In this document: positions 32,942 to 42,063 of the stretch, one piece after another
How the letters are laid out: each line of letters starts with the position of its first letter
Numbering within the stretch: position 1 is the first letter of the stretch
Source of the DNA: Uliginosibacterium gangwonense DSM 18521
GTDB taxonomy: Bacteria; Pseudomonadota; Gammaproteobacteria; Burkholderiales; Rhodocyclaceae
Length of the DNA stretch: 64,000 bases
Direction of reading: 5' to 3'
Assembly: GCF_000373965.1 (NCBI RefSeq)
Contig: NZ_KB892835.1
Coordinates: 277,667 to 341,666 of the forward strand
Notes under the pieces: generated by a model
Database searches by the model: none
What the model saw: only the letters and a program-made list of their open reading frames with translations
Told to the model about the DNA's origin: nothing
Position numbers and translations under genes: made by a program

Positions 32942-34144
32942 ATGAGCAGACAAATACAAGATGCATACATCGTTGCCGCAACGCGCACTCCGGTTGCCAA
33001 GCGCAAGGGTGGTTTTCGCAACGTTCGGCCAGATGACCTGCTCGCACATGTGCTGCGTGCCGTGACGGCCAAGGTGCCTGGCCTGGAACTCGGTGAGATT
33101 GCTGATGTGATTGTCGGCTGCGCGATGCCGGAGGCCGAGCAGGGCATGAATGTCGCCCGAATTGGGGCTTTGCTGGCAGGGTTTCCCGATACGGTTCCGG
33201 GGATCACCATCAATCGTTTTTGCTCATCCGGCCTCAATGCCGTGGCGGATGCGGCGGCACGTATCCAGCTTGGCGAGGCGGATGTCATGATTGGTGCAGG
33301 TACCGAATCCATGAGTGTGATGCCGCAGATGATGGGCAACAAGGTGGCCATGAACCCTGCAGTGTTTTCACAGGCGGAAAATGTCGGAATTGCTTTTGGC
33401 ATGGGCCTGACTGCCGAGCGGGTCGCGCAGAAATATGGGGTTTCCCGCCAGGATCAGGATGCTTTTGCGATGGAGTCCCATCGGCGTGCCTGTGCTGCAA
33501 TAGCTGCCGGGTTGTTCCGTGACGAGATTTCGCCCTATCTTGTAAGGGAACATCTGCCGGATCTGCAAAGCAACGCGGTTCGCGTTGTTGAGCGCTGGAT
33601 TGAGCAGGATGAAGGCCCGCGTGCCGACAGTTCATTGGAAGGTCTTGCCAAGCTCAAGCCGGTGTTTGCTGCGCAAGGAAGCGTGACAGCAGGCAACAGT
33701 TCGCAGATGTCTGATGGGGCGGGTGCTGTGCTCCTGATGAGTGAGGCCGCCATCAAACGTTATGGTGTTACGCCCATCGCACGCTATTGTGGTTTCAGTG
33801 TAGCGGGTGTGCCGCCTGAGGTGATGGGGATCGGCCCGGTCGAAGCCATTCCAAAATTGCTGCGCCAGACCGGTGTATCTCAAAGCGATATTGGCTGGAT
33901 TGAACTCAATGAGGCTTTTGCCGCACAGGCCCTGGCGGTGATGCGTACTTTGGGGCTGGATGCGGCCAAGGTTAATCCTCAGGGTGGTGCGATTGCCTTG
34001 GGGCACCCTTTGGGGGCCACCGGCGCCATTCGTGTGGCTACGCTGATGAGTGCAATGCAGCATGATCCTGGTTTGCGTTATGGCATGGTGAGCATGTGTA
34101 TCGGCACCGGGATGGGGGCTGCAGGTCTGTTTGAACGGGTATGA
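32942..34144 (+). CDS. fadA: Acetyl-CoA acyltransferase (thiolase), FadA-like
   Basis: A 400-residue thiolase. The acylated Cys lies in [17 protein letters not shown] (about 85-101), with [36 protein letters not shown] (catalytic His) and [15 protein letters not shown] (second Cys). It is the second thiolase of the locus and of the shorter FadA type, probably partner of the preceding FadN-like enzyme, from which it is 15 bp away. Ribosome-binding site GGAGG precedes the ATG by 7-11 bp. Confidence 0.9.
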   Translation: MSRQIQDAYIVAATRTPVAKRKGGFRNVRPDDLLAHVLRAVTAKVPGLELGEIADVIVGCAMPEAEQGMNVARIGALLAGFPDTVPGITINRFCSSGLNAVADAAARIQLGEADVMIGAGTESMSVMPQMMGNKVAMNPAVFSQAENVGIAFGMGLTAERVAQKYGVSRQDQDAFAMESHRRACAAIAAGLFRDEISPYLVREHLPDLQSNAVRVVERWIEQDEGPRADSSLEGLAKLKPVFAAQGSVTAGNSSQMSDGAGAVLLMSEAAIKRYGVTPIARYCGFSVAGVPPEVMGIGPVEAIPKLLRQTGVSQSDIGWIELNEAFAAQALAVMRTLGLDAAKVNPQGGAIALGHPLGATGAIRVATLMSAMQHDPGLRYGMVSMCIGTGMGAAGLFERV

Positions 34145-34147
34145 GCC

Positions 34148-34663
34148 ATGAAGCCTGATTTCATTCGCAGCTTGCCGCCTCGTTGGCACGCCCCGCTGGT
34201 GCGCTGGGGATTCAATTGGCATCCCGCGTATCGTTGTATGGGGGGACGGGTTGAGTATGTGGCACCGGACATCAGCCATATCCGGGTGCGTCTGGCGCTC
34301 ACGCGCTATACCCGGAATATGCTGGGGTCTTTGTTTGGCGGGTCGCTGTTTGGGATCACAGATGGCCCCCTTCCCACCATGTTGATGTGGGCTTTGGGTG
34401 GGGAATATATTGTGTGGGACAAGGCCGCTTCCATCCGCTATCGCAAACCCGGCCGTACCACGCTGTATGCTGATTTCAGGCTTTCTACAGCGGAAATAGA
34501 AAGTATCCGGGCACGCCTGAGCGCAGAACCTGAAATTGATTGCTGCTTTCCGATTGAGATCAAGGATGAGGCGGGTGCCGTGTATTCCACGGTAGAGCGC
34601 ATGGTTTATATCGCGCACAAAAACCACTATAGGCAGAAAACTGCCAAAGGAGACAATAAGTGA
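34148..34663 (+). CDS. DUF4442 hotdog-fold (thioesterase-like) protein
   Basis: The 171 residues match DUF4442, a hotdog-fold family related to PaaI-type thioesterases. Features are YTRNMLGSLFGGSLFGITDG (about 57-76, with the Asp of the active helix) and VWDKAASIRYRKPGRTTLYA. In a beta-oxidation operon it may release or proofread acyl-CoA. It begins 3 bp after the thiolase stop and overlaps the next gene by 1 bp. Exact substrate unknown. Confidence 0.8.
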   Translation: MKPDFIRSLPPRWHAPLVRWGFNWHPAYRCMGGRVEYVAPDISHIRVRLALTRYTRNMLGSLFGGSLFGITDGPLPTMLMWALGGEYIVWDKAASIRYRKPGRTTLYADFRLSTAEIESIRARLSAEPEIDCCFPIEIKDEAGAVYSTVERMVYIAHKNHYRQKTAKGDNK

Positions 34664-35235
34664 TGATTCAAAGGCTATGGTGCTTTTCCCTGTGGGTACT
34701 GGTGGCAGGTGTTTGTCTGCCCGTCCAGGCAATGGAGTTGGCGGGCGTCAACGTGGATGAGCGCGTACATGTGGGGAACGCCGAGCTTGTCCTCAATGGT
34801 GCTGGCTTGCGTACCCGGTTGATGTTCAAGGTATATGTTGCGGCGCTTTATCTTCCACATAGAAGCAGCATTGCCGAAGACATTATCGGAAAAGCCGGAT
34901 CGCGCAGGGTTGTGCTGAAGATGTTGCGCGATGTGGACGGCGATACTTTGTTGGGGGCTCTCAAGGAGGGCTTGCGAGATAATCACAGCACTGCGCAGAT
35001 GCAGGCCTTGCAAGCAGGCCTAGGTGAGCTGACGCGGGTATTCCAGAGCGTGGGAACGGCCAAGACTGGAGACAGTGTGGTGCTGGATATCGGCCCTGAA
35101 GGCCTTGTTGTAGCAATCAATGGCACGCTGCGTGGGCAGGTTGCAGATGAGGCATTTGGGCGGGCAATGCTCAAGATCTGGCTGGGTGAGAAGCCGGTGG
35201 ATTCCTCTTTGAAGAAGGCATTGCTTGGCGTGTAA
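34663..35235 (+). CDS. Chalcone-isomerase-like periplasmic protein
   Basis: The 190 residues carry a signal peptide (MIQRLWCFSLWVLVAGVCLP, cleavage near VQA/ME). A chalcone-isomerase-like domain follows: VNVDERVHVGNAELVLNGAG, MFKVYVAALYLPHRS (Y-V-A-A-L-Y-L is the family hallmark), then LLGALKEGLRDNH. Eukaryotic relatives (FAP/CHI fold) bind fatty acids; bacterial exported members have no established role. ATG 34663 is used because AAAGGAGA sits 9 bp upstream. Its place between DUF4442 and FadD supports fatty-acid binding in the periplasm. Confidence 0.8.
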   Translation: MIQRLWCFSLWVLVAGVCLPVQAMELAGVNVDERVHVGNAELVLNGAGLRTRLMFKVYVAALYLPHRSSIAEDIIGKAGSRRVVLKMLRDVDGDTLLGALKEGLRDNHSTAQMQALQAGLGELTRVFQSVGTAKTGDSVVLDIGPEGLVVAINGTLRGQVADEAFGRAMLKIWLGEKPVDSSLKKALLGV

Positions 35236-35250
35236 GGATGAGGGCATGTC

Positions 35251-36915
35251 ATGGACAAGATATGGTTGAAGAATTACCCGGTCGGTGTACCTGCTGAAAT
35301 AGACCCTGATCGTTATGCTTCTGTAGTGCAGGTGTTTGAGGAAAGCTGTACCAAATTCGCCCACAATACAGCTTATATCAGCATGGGGCGAAAATTGAGT
35401 TTCGCCCAGCTTGATCTTTTGAGCCTGAGGTTTGCTACATGGCTGCAATCGGTTGGCATGAAAAGAGGTGATCGTGTCGCCCTGATGATGCCGAATGTGC
35501 TGCAATACCCGGTCTGCCTGTTCGGGGCATTACGTGCGGGCTGTGCGGTGGTCAATTGCAATCCGCTGTATACCGCGCCAGAGCTGGAACACCAGCTCAA
35601 GGATAGCGGTGCCCGCCTGATTGTGATTGTAGAGAACTTCGCACATACCTTGCAGCAGGTTATTGCACGCACGGATGTACAACATGCTGTGGTGACTTCT
35701 ATGGGGGAATTGCTTGGCCCCATCAAAGGCCGGGTGGTGGATTATGCCGTTCGACATGTGAAAAAGATAGTGCCTGCCTGGGAGTTGCCAGGGGCGATTA
35801 ATCTGCGTCAGGCACTTGCAACAGGAAAAAGTGCTAGGTTTAAGCCGGTATCCCTGGGGCATCAGGATCTGGCTTTCCTTCAATATACCGGGGGAACAAC
35901 AGGCATATCCAAGGGGGCAATGCTTACGCATCGCAACATTGTGTCTAATCTTTTACAGGCGGATGCCTGGATTGAGCCGGTGACTCGCGTCGGCCGGGAG
36001 CTGATCGTGACGGCTTTACCGCTCTATCATGTCTTTTCGCTCACGGCCAACTGCCTGACTTTTCTGCGCCTGGGGGCCGCCAATCTTTTGATTGCCAATC
36101 CACGCGACATACCGGGTTTTATCAAGACGCTTGCCAAGTATCCCTTTACTGCGATTACCGGGGTGAATACCTTGTTCAATGCTTTGCTGGCCAGTCCGGA
36201 ATTTGCCAAACTCAATTTTTCCAGTCTGCGCCTGACATTGGGCGGTGGCATGGCCGTGCAGGAGCAGGTGGCGAAAAAGTGGCAGGATGTAACCGGTACG
36301 CCATTGGTGCAGGCCTATGGGCTGACCGAAACATCACCCGCTGCGTGCATCAACCCATTCAGTACAGATATCTCTTTCAATGGTTCGATTGGATTGCCGA
36401 TTTCCTCTACAGAATTATCCATACGGGATAGTAACGGGCGGGAAGTTCCACAGGGCCAGGTCGGGGAAATCTGTATTCGCGGCCCGCAGGTGATGGCGGG
36501 GTACTATAAGCGGGCCGAAGAGACGGCGTTTGTGTTTTACCCGGATCGCTTTTTGAAGACAGGTGACATCGGCTATGTTGATGAACAGGGCTACGCTTTT
36601 CTGGTAGATCGCAAGAAGGACATGATTCTTGTGTCGGGTTTCAATGTGTATCCGAACGAGGTAGAAGCAGCCGTGGCGCTGCATCCAGGGGTGCAGGATG
36701 TGGCCTGCATAGGCGTGCCGGACGCGCGTACCGGTGAGGCTGTTAAGATTTTTGTGGTGCGCAGCGACCCCAATCTTACTGCAGAGGCGCTCATTGCGCA
36801 TTGCCGTACTCAATTGACTGCTTACAAAGTGCCGCATCAGGTTGAGTTCCGAGGGGATTTGCCACGTAGCAACGTAGGCAAGATTTTGCGCCGTGCATTG
36901 AAGGAGGCTGCATAA
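35251..36915 (+). CDS. fadD: Long-chain fatty-acid-CoA ligase FadD
   Basis: A 554-residue adenylate-forming ligase. The P-loop is YTGGTTGISKGAMLTHRNI (about 212-230), the motif around A5 is AYGLTETSPA, and the C-terminal hinge is FLKTGDIGYVDEQGY. LVDRKKDMILVSGFNVYPNE is the fatty-acid signature, and the catalytic Lys lies in RSNVGKILRRAL at the end. It activates fatty acids at the inner-membrane face after FadL uptake. The length matches E. coli FadD (about 560). The following flavoprotein begins at the base after the stop codon, indicating one transcript. Confidence 0.92.
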   Translation: MDKIWLKNYPVGVPAEIDPDRYASVVQVFEESCTKFAHNTAYISMGRKLSFAQLDLLSLRFATWLQSVGMKRGDRVALMMPNVLQYPVCLFGALRAGCAVVNCNPLYTAPELEHQLKDSGARLIVIVENFAHTLQQVIARTDVQHAVVTSMGELLGPIKGRVVDYAVRHVKKIVPAWELPGAINLRQALATGKSARFKPVSLGHQDLAFLQYTGGTTGISKGAMLTHRNIVSNLLQADAWIEPVTRVGRELIVTALPLYHVFSLTANCLTFLRLGAANLLIANPRDIPGFIKTLAKYPFTAITGVNTLFNALLASPEFAKLNFSSLRLTLGGGMAVQEQVAKKWQDVTGTPLVQAYGLTETSPAACINPFSTDISFNGSIGLPISSTELSIRDSNGREVPQGQVGEICIRGPQVMAGYYKRAEETAFVFYPDRFLKTGDIGYVDEQGYAFLVDRKKDMILVSGFNVYPNEVEAAVALHPGVQDVACIGVPDARTGEAVKIFVVRSDPNLTAEALIAHCRTQLTAYKVPHQVEFRGDLPRSNVGKILRRALKEAA

Positions 36916-37884
36916 ATGGCAATTCCAGCTTTGTTGCGCGAGCGTTTGAGCCTGCCTGTGATCTGTGCGCCTATGTTCATTCTCTCCAACCCTGATCTGG
37001 TGATTGCCCAATGTCTAGGGGGGCTGGTTGGTTCGTTTCCAGCACTGAATGCGCGGCCCCTTGGAGTGCTTGAAGAATGGATTGTGCATATCAAGACTGC
37101 ATTGGCGCAGGCGCGTGAGGCTGATCCGGGCCGACGGATCGGCCCGTTTGCTGTCAATCAGATTGTCCACAAATCCAATGATCGTCTTGCGCATGATATG
37201 GAGGTGTGCGTCCGTCATCAGGTTCCCTTGATCATCACCAGCCTGAGTGCTCCGCAGGATATTGTTCCTGCTGTACACGCTTATGGTGGATTGGTGTTTC
37301 ACGATGTGATCAGCGTGCGCCATGCCGAAAAAGCTCTGGAGGCCGGTGTTGATGGACTGATCCTGGTATGTGCCGGGGCTGGTGGGCATGCGGGCACCTT
37401 GAATCCCTTTGCCCTGGTTGGCGAGGTGCGCCGTTTCTACGATGGGCCGATTGTTTTGTCCGGGGCGATTGGCAATGGCCGGGCCATCCTTGCGGCGCAG
37501 GCGATGGGAGCAGATTTGGCGTATATGGGCACGCGCTTCATTGCCACACAGGAGGCCGGGGCCAGTCAGGCGTACAAGGATTGCCTGGTGGCTAGCCGTG
37601 CGGCGGACGTGGTGTATACGCCTTATTTCACCGGGGTGCCGGGCAACTACCTCAAAGCCAGCATTTTGGCTGCGGGTCTGGACCCTGAACATCTGCCTGA
37701 GCGCGGCAAGGATTCCATGAATATGGGTAGTTCCAGCGCCAAGGCCTGGAAGGATATTTGGGGGGCGGGGCAGGGCGTAGGCGGGATTGATGATATCCCT
37801 GCCACCGCTGAGCTTATTGCCCAGATCCAGCGCGAATATGCCCAGGCCCGCGCTGCTTTGGTGGATGCGACCAAGTTATTTTGA
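36916..37884 (+). CDS. Nitronate monooxygenase / NPD-family flavoprotein
   Basis: A 322-residue TIM-barrel FMN enzyme of the nitronate monooxygenase (2-nitropropane dioxygenase) family. It has LPVICAPMFILSNPDLVIAQ at the N-terminus, AGAGGHAGTLNPFALVGEV (catalytic His, about 153-171) and GPIVLSGAIGNGRAILAAQA plus GADLAYMGTRFIAT for phosphate binding. Relatives also act as enoyl reductases or NADH:quinone reductases, so the role next to FadD could be redox support or detoxification. The start immediately follows the fadD stop (TAA-ATG). Confidence 0.85.
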   Translation: MAIPALLRERLSLPVICAPMFILSNPDLVIAQCLGGLVGSFPALNARPLGVLEEWIVHIKTALAQAREADPGRRIGPFAVNQIVHKSNDRLAHDMEVCVRHQVPLIITSLSAPQDIVPAVHAYGGLVFHDVISVRHAEKALEAGVDGLILVCAGAGGHAGTLNPFALVGEVRRFYDGPIVLSGAIGNGRAILAAQAMGADLAYMGTRFIATQEAGASQAYKDCLVASRAADVVYTPYFTGVPGNYLKASILAAGLDPEHLPERGKDSMNMGSSSAKAWKDIWGAGQGVGGIDDIPATAELIAQIQREYAQARAALVDATKLF

Positions 37885-37990
37885 CTATTGGCCTGATTGA
37901 GCTTGGGCGGTTGTACAATTCCAGTGCTAGTGTTTGCCTTGTGGATAGGTTCGTCACGGGGCTGCTTCCCCCAACGACTGGAATAAGACA

Positions 37991-38908
37991 ATGGATTCTG
38001 CCAACAGCCTCGCCGTTCGCCAGTACCTGCTTGCCTTGCAGGACAAAATTGTAGCCGCCCTTGAGCATTGCGATGGTGGCACATTCCAGACCGATACCTG
38101 GGAGCGCCCAGGCGGAGGGGGGGGTATCAGCCGGGTGATCGAAGGTGGGCAGGTGTTTGAGCGTGGCGGGGTAAATTTCTCGCATGTCATGGGTGATAAA
38201 CTGCCGCCATCAGCCAGTGCGAATCGCCCGGAGTTGGCGGGGGCCGGTTTTGAGGCGATGGGCGTGTCCTTGGTGCTGCATCCGCGCAACCCCTATTGCC
38301 CCACAGTACACATGAATGTGCGCTTCTTCATTGCGCATAAGCCTGATGCTGAAGATGGAATGCTGCCTGCATGGTGGTTCGGCGGGGGCATGGATCTCAC
38401 GCCCTACTATCCGTTTGAAGAGGATGTGCATCACTTTCATGCCGTATGCAAATCTGCACTCAGCCCGTTCGGGGCAGAGCTGCACCCGCGTTTCAAGGCG
38501 TGGTGTGATCGCTATTTCTTCCTCAAGCATCGCAACGAACCGCGTGGCGTGGGGGGGCTCTTCTTTGACGATTTCAACGAGTTGGGGTTTGCCGAGAGTT
38601 TTGCGCTGACCCGTAGCGTGGGGGATGCCTTCTTGGAGGCTTATCTACCAGTCATAGCACGCAGGTGTGGTTTGCCGTTTGGCGAACGGGAGCGTGATTT
38701 CCAAGCCTACCGGCGAGGGCGCTATGTGGAGTTCAACCTGGTATGGGACCGTGGCACCTTGTTTGGGCTGCAATCGGGGGGGCGCACGGAATCCATCCTG
38801 ATGTCCATGCCACCTGAAGTCAAATGGCGTTACGCCTGGCAACCGGAGCCCGGCACGCCCGAGGCGCGGCTGTACGAAGAATTCCTGCCGCCGCGTGACT
38901 GGGTGTGA
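37991..38908 (+). CDS. hemF: Oxygen-dependent coproporphyrinogen III oxidase
   Basis: The 305 residues are close to E. coli HemF length. Signatures include [44 protein letters not shown] and [20 protein letters not shown]. Further on come [13 protein letters not shown] and [20 protein letters not shown]. It converts coproporphyrinogen III to protoporphyrinogen IX in heme synthesis using O2, so the organism is capable of aerobic growth. It lies 106 bp after the fad locus and probably has its own promoter. Confidence 0.95.
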   Translation: MDSANSLAVRQYLLALQDKIVAALEHCDGGTFQTDTWERPGGGGGISRVIEGGQVFERGGVNFSHVMGDKLPPSASANRPELAGAGFEAMGVSLVLHPRNPYCPTVHMNVRFFIAHKPDAEDGMLPAWWFGGGMDLTPYYPFEEDVHHFHAVCKSALSPFGAELHPRFKAWCDRYFFLKHRNEPRGVGGLFFDDFNELGFAESFALTRSVGDAFLEAYLPVIARRCGLPFGERERDFQAYRRGRYVEFNLVWDRGTLFGLQSGGRTESILMSMPPEVKWRYAWQPEPGTPEARLYEEFLPPRDWV

Positions 38909-39070
38909 CGCAGTATATGTTTTGTCGGCATCATTTCGCCCATTGCAGATTGTCAAACAGGTGCTTACAAAAAAGCCGATGATTTGACAGGAAAATGACA
39001 GATTGTTTGGCCATACTACGGCACGCATGAATCTGGTTTCCAATTATTGTGCTGCATAAGGGGAGTCTAC

Positions 39071-39925
39071 ATGGCCTTCAAAAAGTACCTGCTGGCATTT
39101 GGCTTGCTCTGGATGGGGGTGCTGGTATTGCCTGCTGTGGCGGCAGAACCCGGCATCAATGATGTCTATAAAGCCGCCAAAGCTGGAAAGTTGGATAAGG
39201 CGCAGGAGATGATGAAGTCCGTGCTCAGCGCCCACCCCAATAGCGCGAAGGCACATTTTGTGGAAGCTGAGTTGTTGGCTAAACAGCAGGATTTTGATGC
39301 TGCGCGACAGGAACTTGGTACGGCGGAAAATCTTGCCCCAGGCTTGTCGTTTGCCAAGCCGAGGGCGGTGAGCGAGCTGCGCAGCCTGCTTGCGGCGCAT
39401 CCCGCAGCGGTGGAGCTTTCTCCGCCGCCTTTCACTCCGCCCGTTGTACAGAACGAGCCCCCGCCAAGCAATATGATGGCCTCAATCCTGAGTTATATGT
39501 TTGTGCTGGTCGTGGCGGTTGGGGCTGTGGTTTTGCTGATCATGTTTATTCGTGCCTTGGTCTTGCAGCCACGTGCCCGGCCAGCCATGCCGGGCCCAGT
39601 CGGGGGCTGGAATCCAGGTTATCCACAATCCGGCTATCCGCAGGCCCCAGGGGGTGGCATGGCTTCGGGAGTCCTCGGTGGCCTGGCGACCGGCGTAGCC
39701 GTGGGGGCTGGGGTGGCACTGGGAGAGGCGTTGGTGGATCGGGCCTTGGATAGTCATCACACGGGCTCACAAACAGGGGGTTGGGATTCTGGCTCAAGCT
39801 CGTCCTCCAATGACACGTCTTCCTACGATATGGGCGGGACGGATTTTGGCGTCAGCGACTCATCCTCATGGGATAGCGGGAGTAGTGACAGCTTCAGTAG
39901 TGATAGTGGTAGCAGTTGGGACTAA
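39071..39925 (+). CDS. TPR-containing membrane protein with Ser/Asp-rich tail
   Basis: The 284 residues have a signal peptide (about 1-24, ends AVAAEP) and TPR-like helices (about 30-105; AAKAGKLDKAQEMMKSVLSA, HPNSAKAHFVEAELLAKQQD). A Pro-rich linker and a transmembrane helix follow (about 141-162, MFVLVVAVGAVVLLIMFI). Next is a Gly/Pro segment with a hydrophobic glycine-zipper-like stretch (GVLGGLATGVAVGAGVALGE), and a C-terminus almost only Ser, Asp, Gly and Trp. ATG 39071 is preferred (GGGGA upstream). Function unknown; it probably assists envelope assembly. Confidence 0.7.
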   Translation: MAFKKYLLAFGLLWMGVLVLPAVAAEPGINDVYKAAKAGKLDKAQEMMKSVLSAHPNSAKAHFVEAELLAKQQDFDAARQELGTAENLAPGLSFAKPRAVSELRSLLAAHPAAVELSPPPFTPPVVQNEPPPSNMMASILSYMFVLVVAVGAVVLLIMFIRALVLQPRARPAMPGPVGGWNPGYPQSGYPQAPGGGMASGVLGGLATGVAVGAGVALGEALVDRALDSHHTGSQTGGWDSGSSSSSNDTSSYDMGGTDFGVSDSSSWDSGSSDSFSSDSGSSWD

Positions 39926-40213
39926 ACAATCAGGCTTGCAGCTTGGATGGGAAAGTGGAGCGACGAAATGCATCTGGCATCGTCGCTCTTCTTGTATGGA
40001 GTGGACTTGCCCATGCTTTTGGCCGCCTGGGGCGTGCTTTTGACGAATTTGGAAATCCCCACGATTTGGCGGATTCTGATGATTGTGTAGGCCGGGTCTG
40101 AGCCAGAGGATGGGGCCTATCACGCTGTCTGGACAGGTGGTAGCGCTTGGCATGAGATTTTTCTCGTTCCACACGCTAGAATTCGCCTCTCATCGCCTGC
40201 ATATTCATGATTC
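39926..40213. other. Intergenic region before the HSP90-like gene
   Basis: It holds a terminator-like hairpin (39958-39988) and the presumed promoter of the HSP90-TPR unit. Short frames at 39968 (40 codons) and 39916 (61 codons) have no ribosome-binding site or recognisable family, and the first starts inside the hairpin loop. Confidence 0.5.
39958..39988 (+). terminator. Probable terminator after the TPR membrane-protein gene
   Basis: GAGCGACGA (39958-39966) pairs exactly with TCGTCGCTC (39980-39988) across a 13-nt loop and is followed by TTCTTGT. It lies 33 bp past the stop codon at 39925. Confidence 0.6.
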
Positions 40214-42043
40214 ATGAGCACTCCCTCGCTGAACGTTACCAAAGTCGACCTCTCCGGCCTTCTGACTGTGCTGGGGCAGCACTTATATTCCACGCCTGCT
40301 GTAGCGCTGCGCGAGTTGGCCCAGAATGGGCATGATTCGATTACCCGGCGGCGCATGGAAGACCCCGCTTTTGCAGGGGGCGCAATCCGTGTGTGGGCGG
40401 AAAACGGCGATACAGTGATCATTGAGGATGAGGGTGCCGGGCTGACCGAGCCGGAAATCCACGCCTACCTTGCCACCCTGGGGGCGGGCTATACCCGCTT
40501 GCTGCGGGAAAAATCCAACAGCGACAAGCTGATCGGGATGTTTGGCCTGGGCTTCATTTCGGCTTTTGTTTTGGCCGATACGGTGAGCGTGATCACCACC
40601 TCGTTCCAAACTCCGCATGAGACATGGCACTACCGCAGCAACGGCGGGCAGCGTTACACGGTGGAGGCGGCTGAATCACGCCCCATCGGCACCCGCGTGA
40701 TCCTGAGCCTGCGCGATCAGTTCAGCGAACTTGCGCAGAACGCCCACCTCGAATTCATTTTGTCGCGCTACTGCGTGCTGCTTTCGCATCCGATCCATGT
40801 TGGTGGGCAGGCTCAGTCGATCAACCACGAACCGCCGCCCTGGCGCCTGCCACACGGCGAGGAGCCGGTGGTACGCATGCGGCGGCGCAAGCTCGATTTT
40901 GCCAGTCGTTTTGAGCCATCCTTTGAGCCGATCTGCACAATGGATGTACTGGCCGATGCCCAGGCCGGTGTACATGGGATGTTGTGGGTGCAGGATGGTG
41001 GCAGCTACGCTACATCCGACAACCGCAATCTCTCGGTTTTCGTGCGCGGCATGCTGCTTGACGATGACGCCCGTGATCTGCTCCCGGTGTGGGCGGGTTT
41101 TATCGGCGGGGTGATAGAGGCCGATCTGCTGACGCCGACTGCCAGTCGCGAAGATTTGCAACGGGATGAGCAATATGCGCGCGTGCAGGCCGCGCTGGAA
41201 GAAGCCGTCATCGTCGGCTTGCAGCATGTGCGTCGCCAGCAGCCGGAAGCTTGGCAGCGCATCCTGAGGCGTCATAACGAGGCGCTGATGGGCGCTGCCC
41301 TGTGCAATCGTAGGCTGTTTGATCTGCTGGCCGATGCTGTGCATGTGGCAAGCTCGATGGGGGATCGCTACGCGGGGGATCTGGTCAGCACTGGACGCAT
41401 CTACGTCTCGCTCGGCTCCGGTGGTTTTGAGGAAATGCTCTTCCGGGCCCAGCAGATCGCAGTGGCGCGGGGGGATCGCTATGCCGTGCTGCCCTTCCTC
41501 AAGCGCTGGTGCGAAGAGCGTGGTCAACGCCTGATCCAGGTTGGCACGGCAAGGGGCGATAGCAGTCTGTTCAAAGCCGCCACCTTGCCCGAGCCGGTTC
41601 AGGCCTGGCTGGGCGAACACCTGCTCGACGAAGGGGAGGAACTTGTCGTGGTGAATTTTGCCCCGGAATCCATGCCTTTTGTGCTGGTGACGGACCGCGA
41701 GGCCGAACTCAAACGCCGCTTGGAAAGTGACGAGGCGAACAAGCGTTTTGCCGAGGCCGCGCTGCGCTTGGCGCGTCTGCACACCAACAAGCATGATGGA
41801 AGCATTGTCGCCCGCCTGTATCTGAATGCCAACTGCCCTGCCGTCAAGGCGCTGGCGGCGGCGCACGCCGCTGCACCCGGTTCTGATCTGGCGCGGCGGG
41901 CTGAATCGGTACTGGCGATCCTGTCGGCATTCAAAACGGTGATGGCGCCAGACCTCGAGACATCCAAGCGCGATGCGGGCGCGGCATTCCGCAGCATGGC
42001 TGCGGCCATTGAGGCGCTGCTGCAAACGGGCTCCGAACATTAA
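40214..42043 (+). CDS. Divergent HSP90-family ATPase (HtpG-like)
   Basis: The 609 residues have all three HSP90 regions. In the N-terminal GHKL ATPase, Glu34 and Asn38 lie in ALRELAQNGHDS, Asp72 in EDEGAGL, and the glycine box is IGMFGLGFISAF (about 107-118). In the middle domain TPTASREDLQRDE carries Arg312, matching the catalytic Arg of S-R-E-x-L-Q in HtpG. The C-terminal helical region is about 500-609. It is therefore likely an active ATPase, but the ATP-site sequence is far from HtpG and no MEEVD tail is present. No clear Shine-Dalgarno. The TPR gene follows after 20 bp. Confidence 0.85.
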   Translation: MSTPSLNVTKVDLSGLLTVLGQHLYSTPAVALRELAQNGHDSITRRRMEDPAFAGGAIRVWAENGDTVIIEDEGAGLTEPEIHAYLATLGAGYTRLLREKSNSDKLIGMFGLGFISAFVLADTVSVITTSFQTPHETWHYRSNGGQRYTVEAAESRPIGTRVILSLRDQFSELAQNAHLEFILSRYCVLLSHPIHVGGQAQSINHEPPPWRLPHGEEPVVRMRRRKLDFASRFEPSFEPICTMDVLADAQAGVHGMLWVQDGGSYATSDNRNLSVFVRGMLLDDDARDLLPVWAGFIGGVIEADLLTPTASREDLQRDEQYARVQAALEEAVIVGLQHVRRQQPEAWQRILRRHNEALMGAALCNRRLFDLLADAVHVASSMGDRYAGDLVSTGRIYVSLGSGGFEEMLFRAQQIAVARGDRYAVLPFLKRWCEERGQRLIQVGTARGDSSLFKAATLPEPVQAWLGEHLLDEGEELVVVNFAPESMPFVLVTDREAELKRRLESDEANKRFAEAALRLARLHTNKHDGSIVARLYLNANCPAVKALAAAHAAAPGSDLARRAESVLAILSAFKTVMAPDLETSKRDAGAAFRSMAAAIEALLQTGSEH

Positions 42044-42063
42044 TCAATCTGGGATAAGACAGC

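Noticed and set aside
40676..42040. 454-codon frame on the minus strand opposite the HSP90-like gene
   Set aside because: It is entirely within a gene with clear HSP90 motifs, has no recognisable domain and is a by-product of high-GC codon usage.
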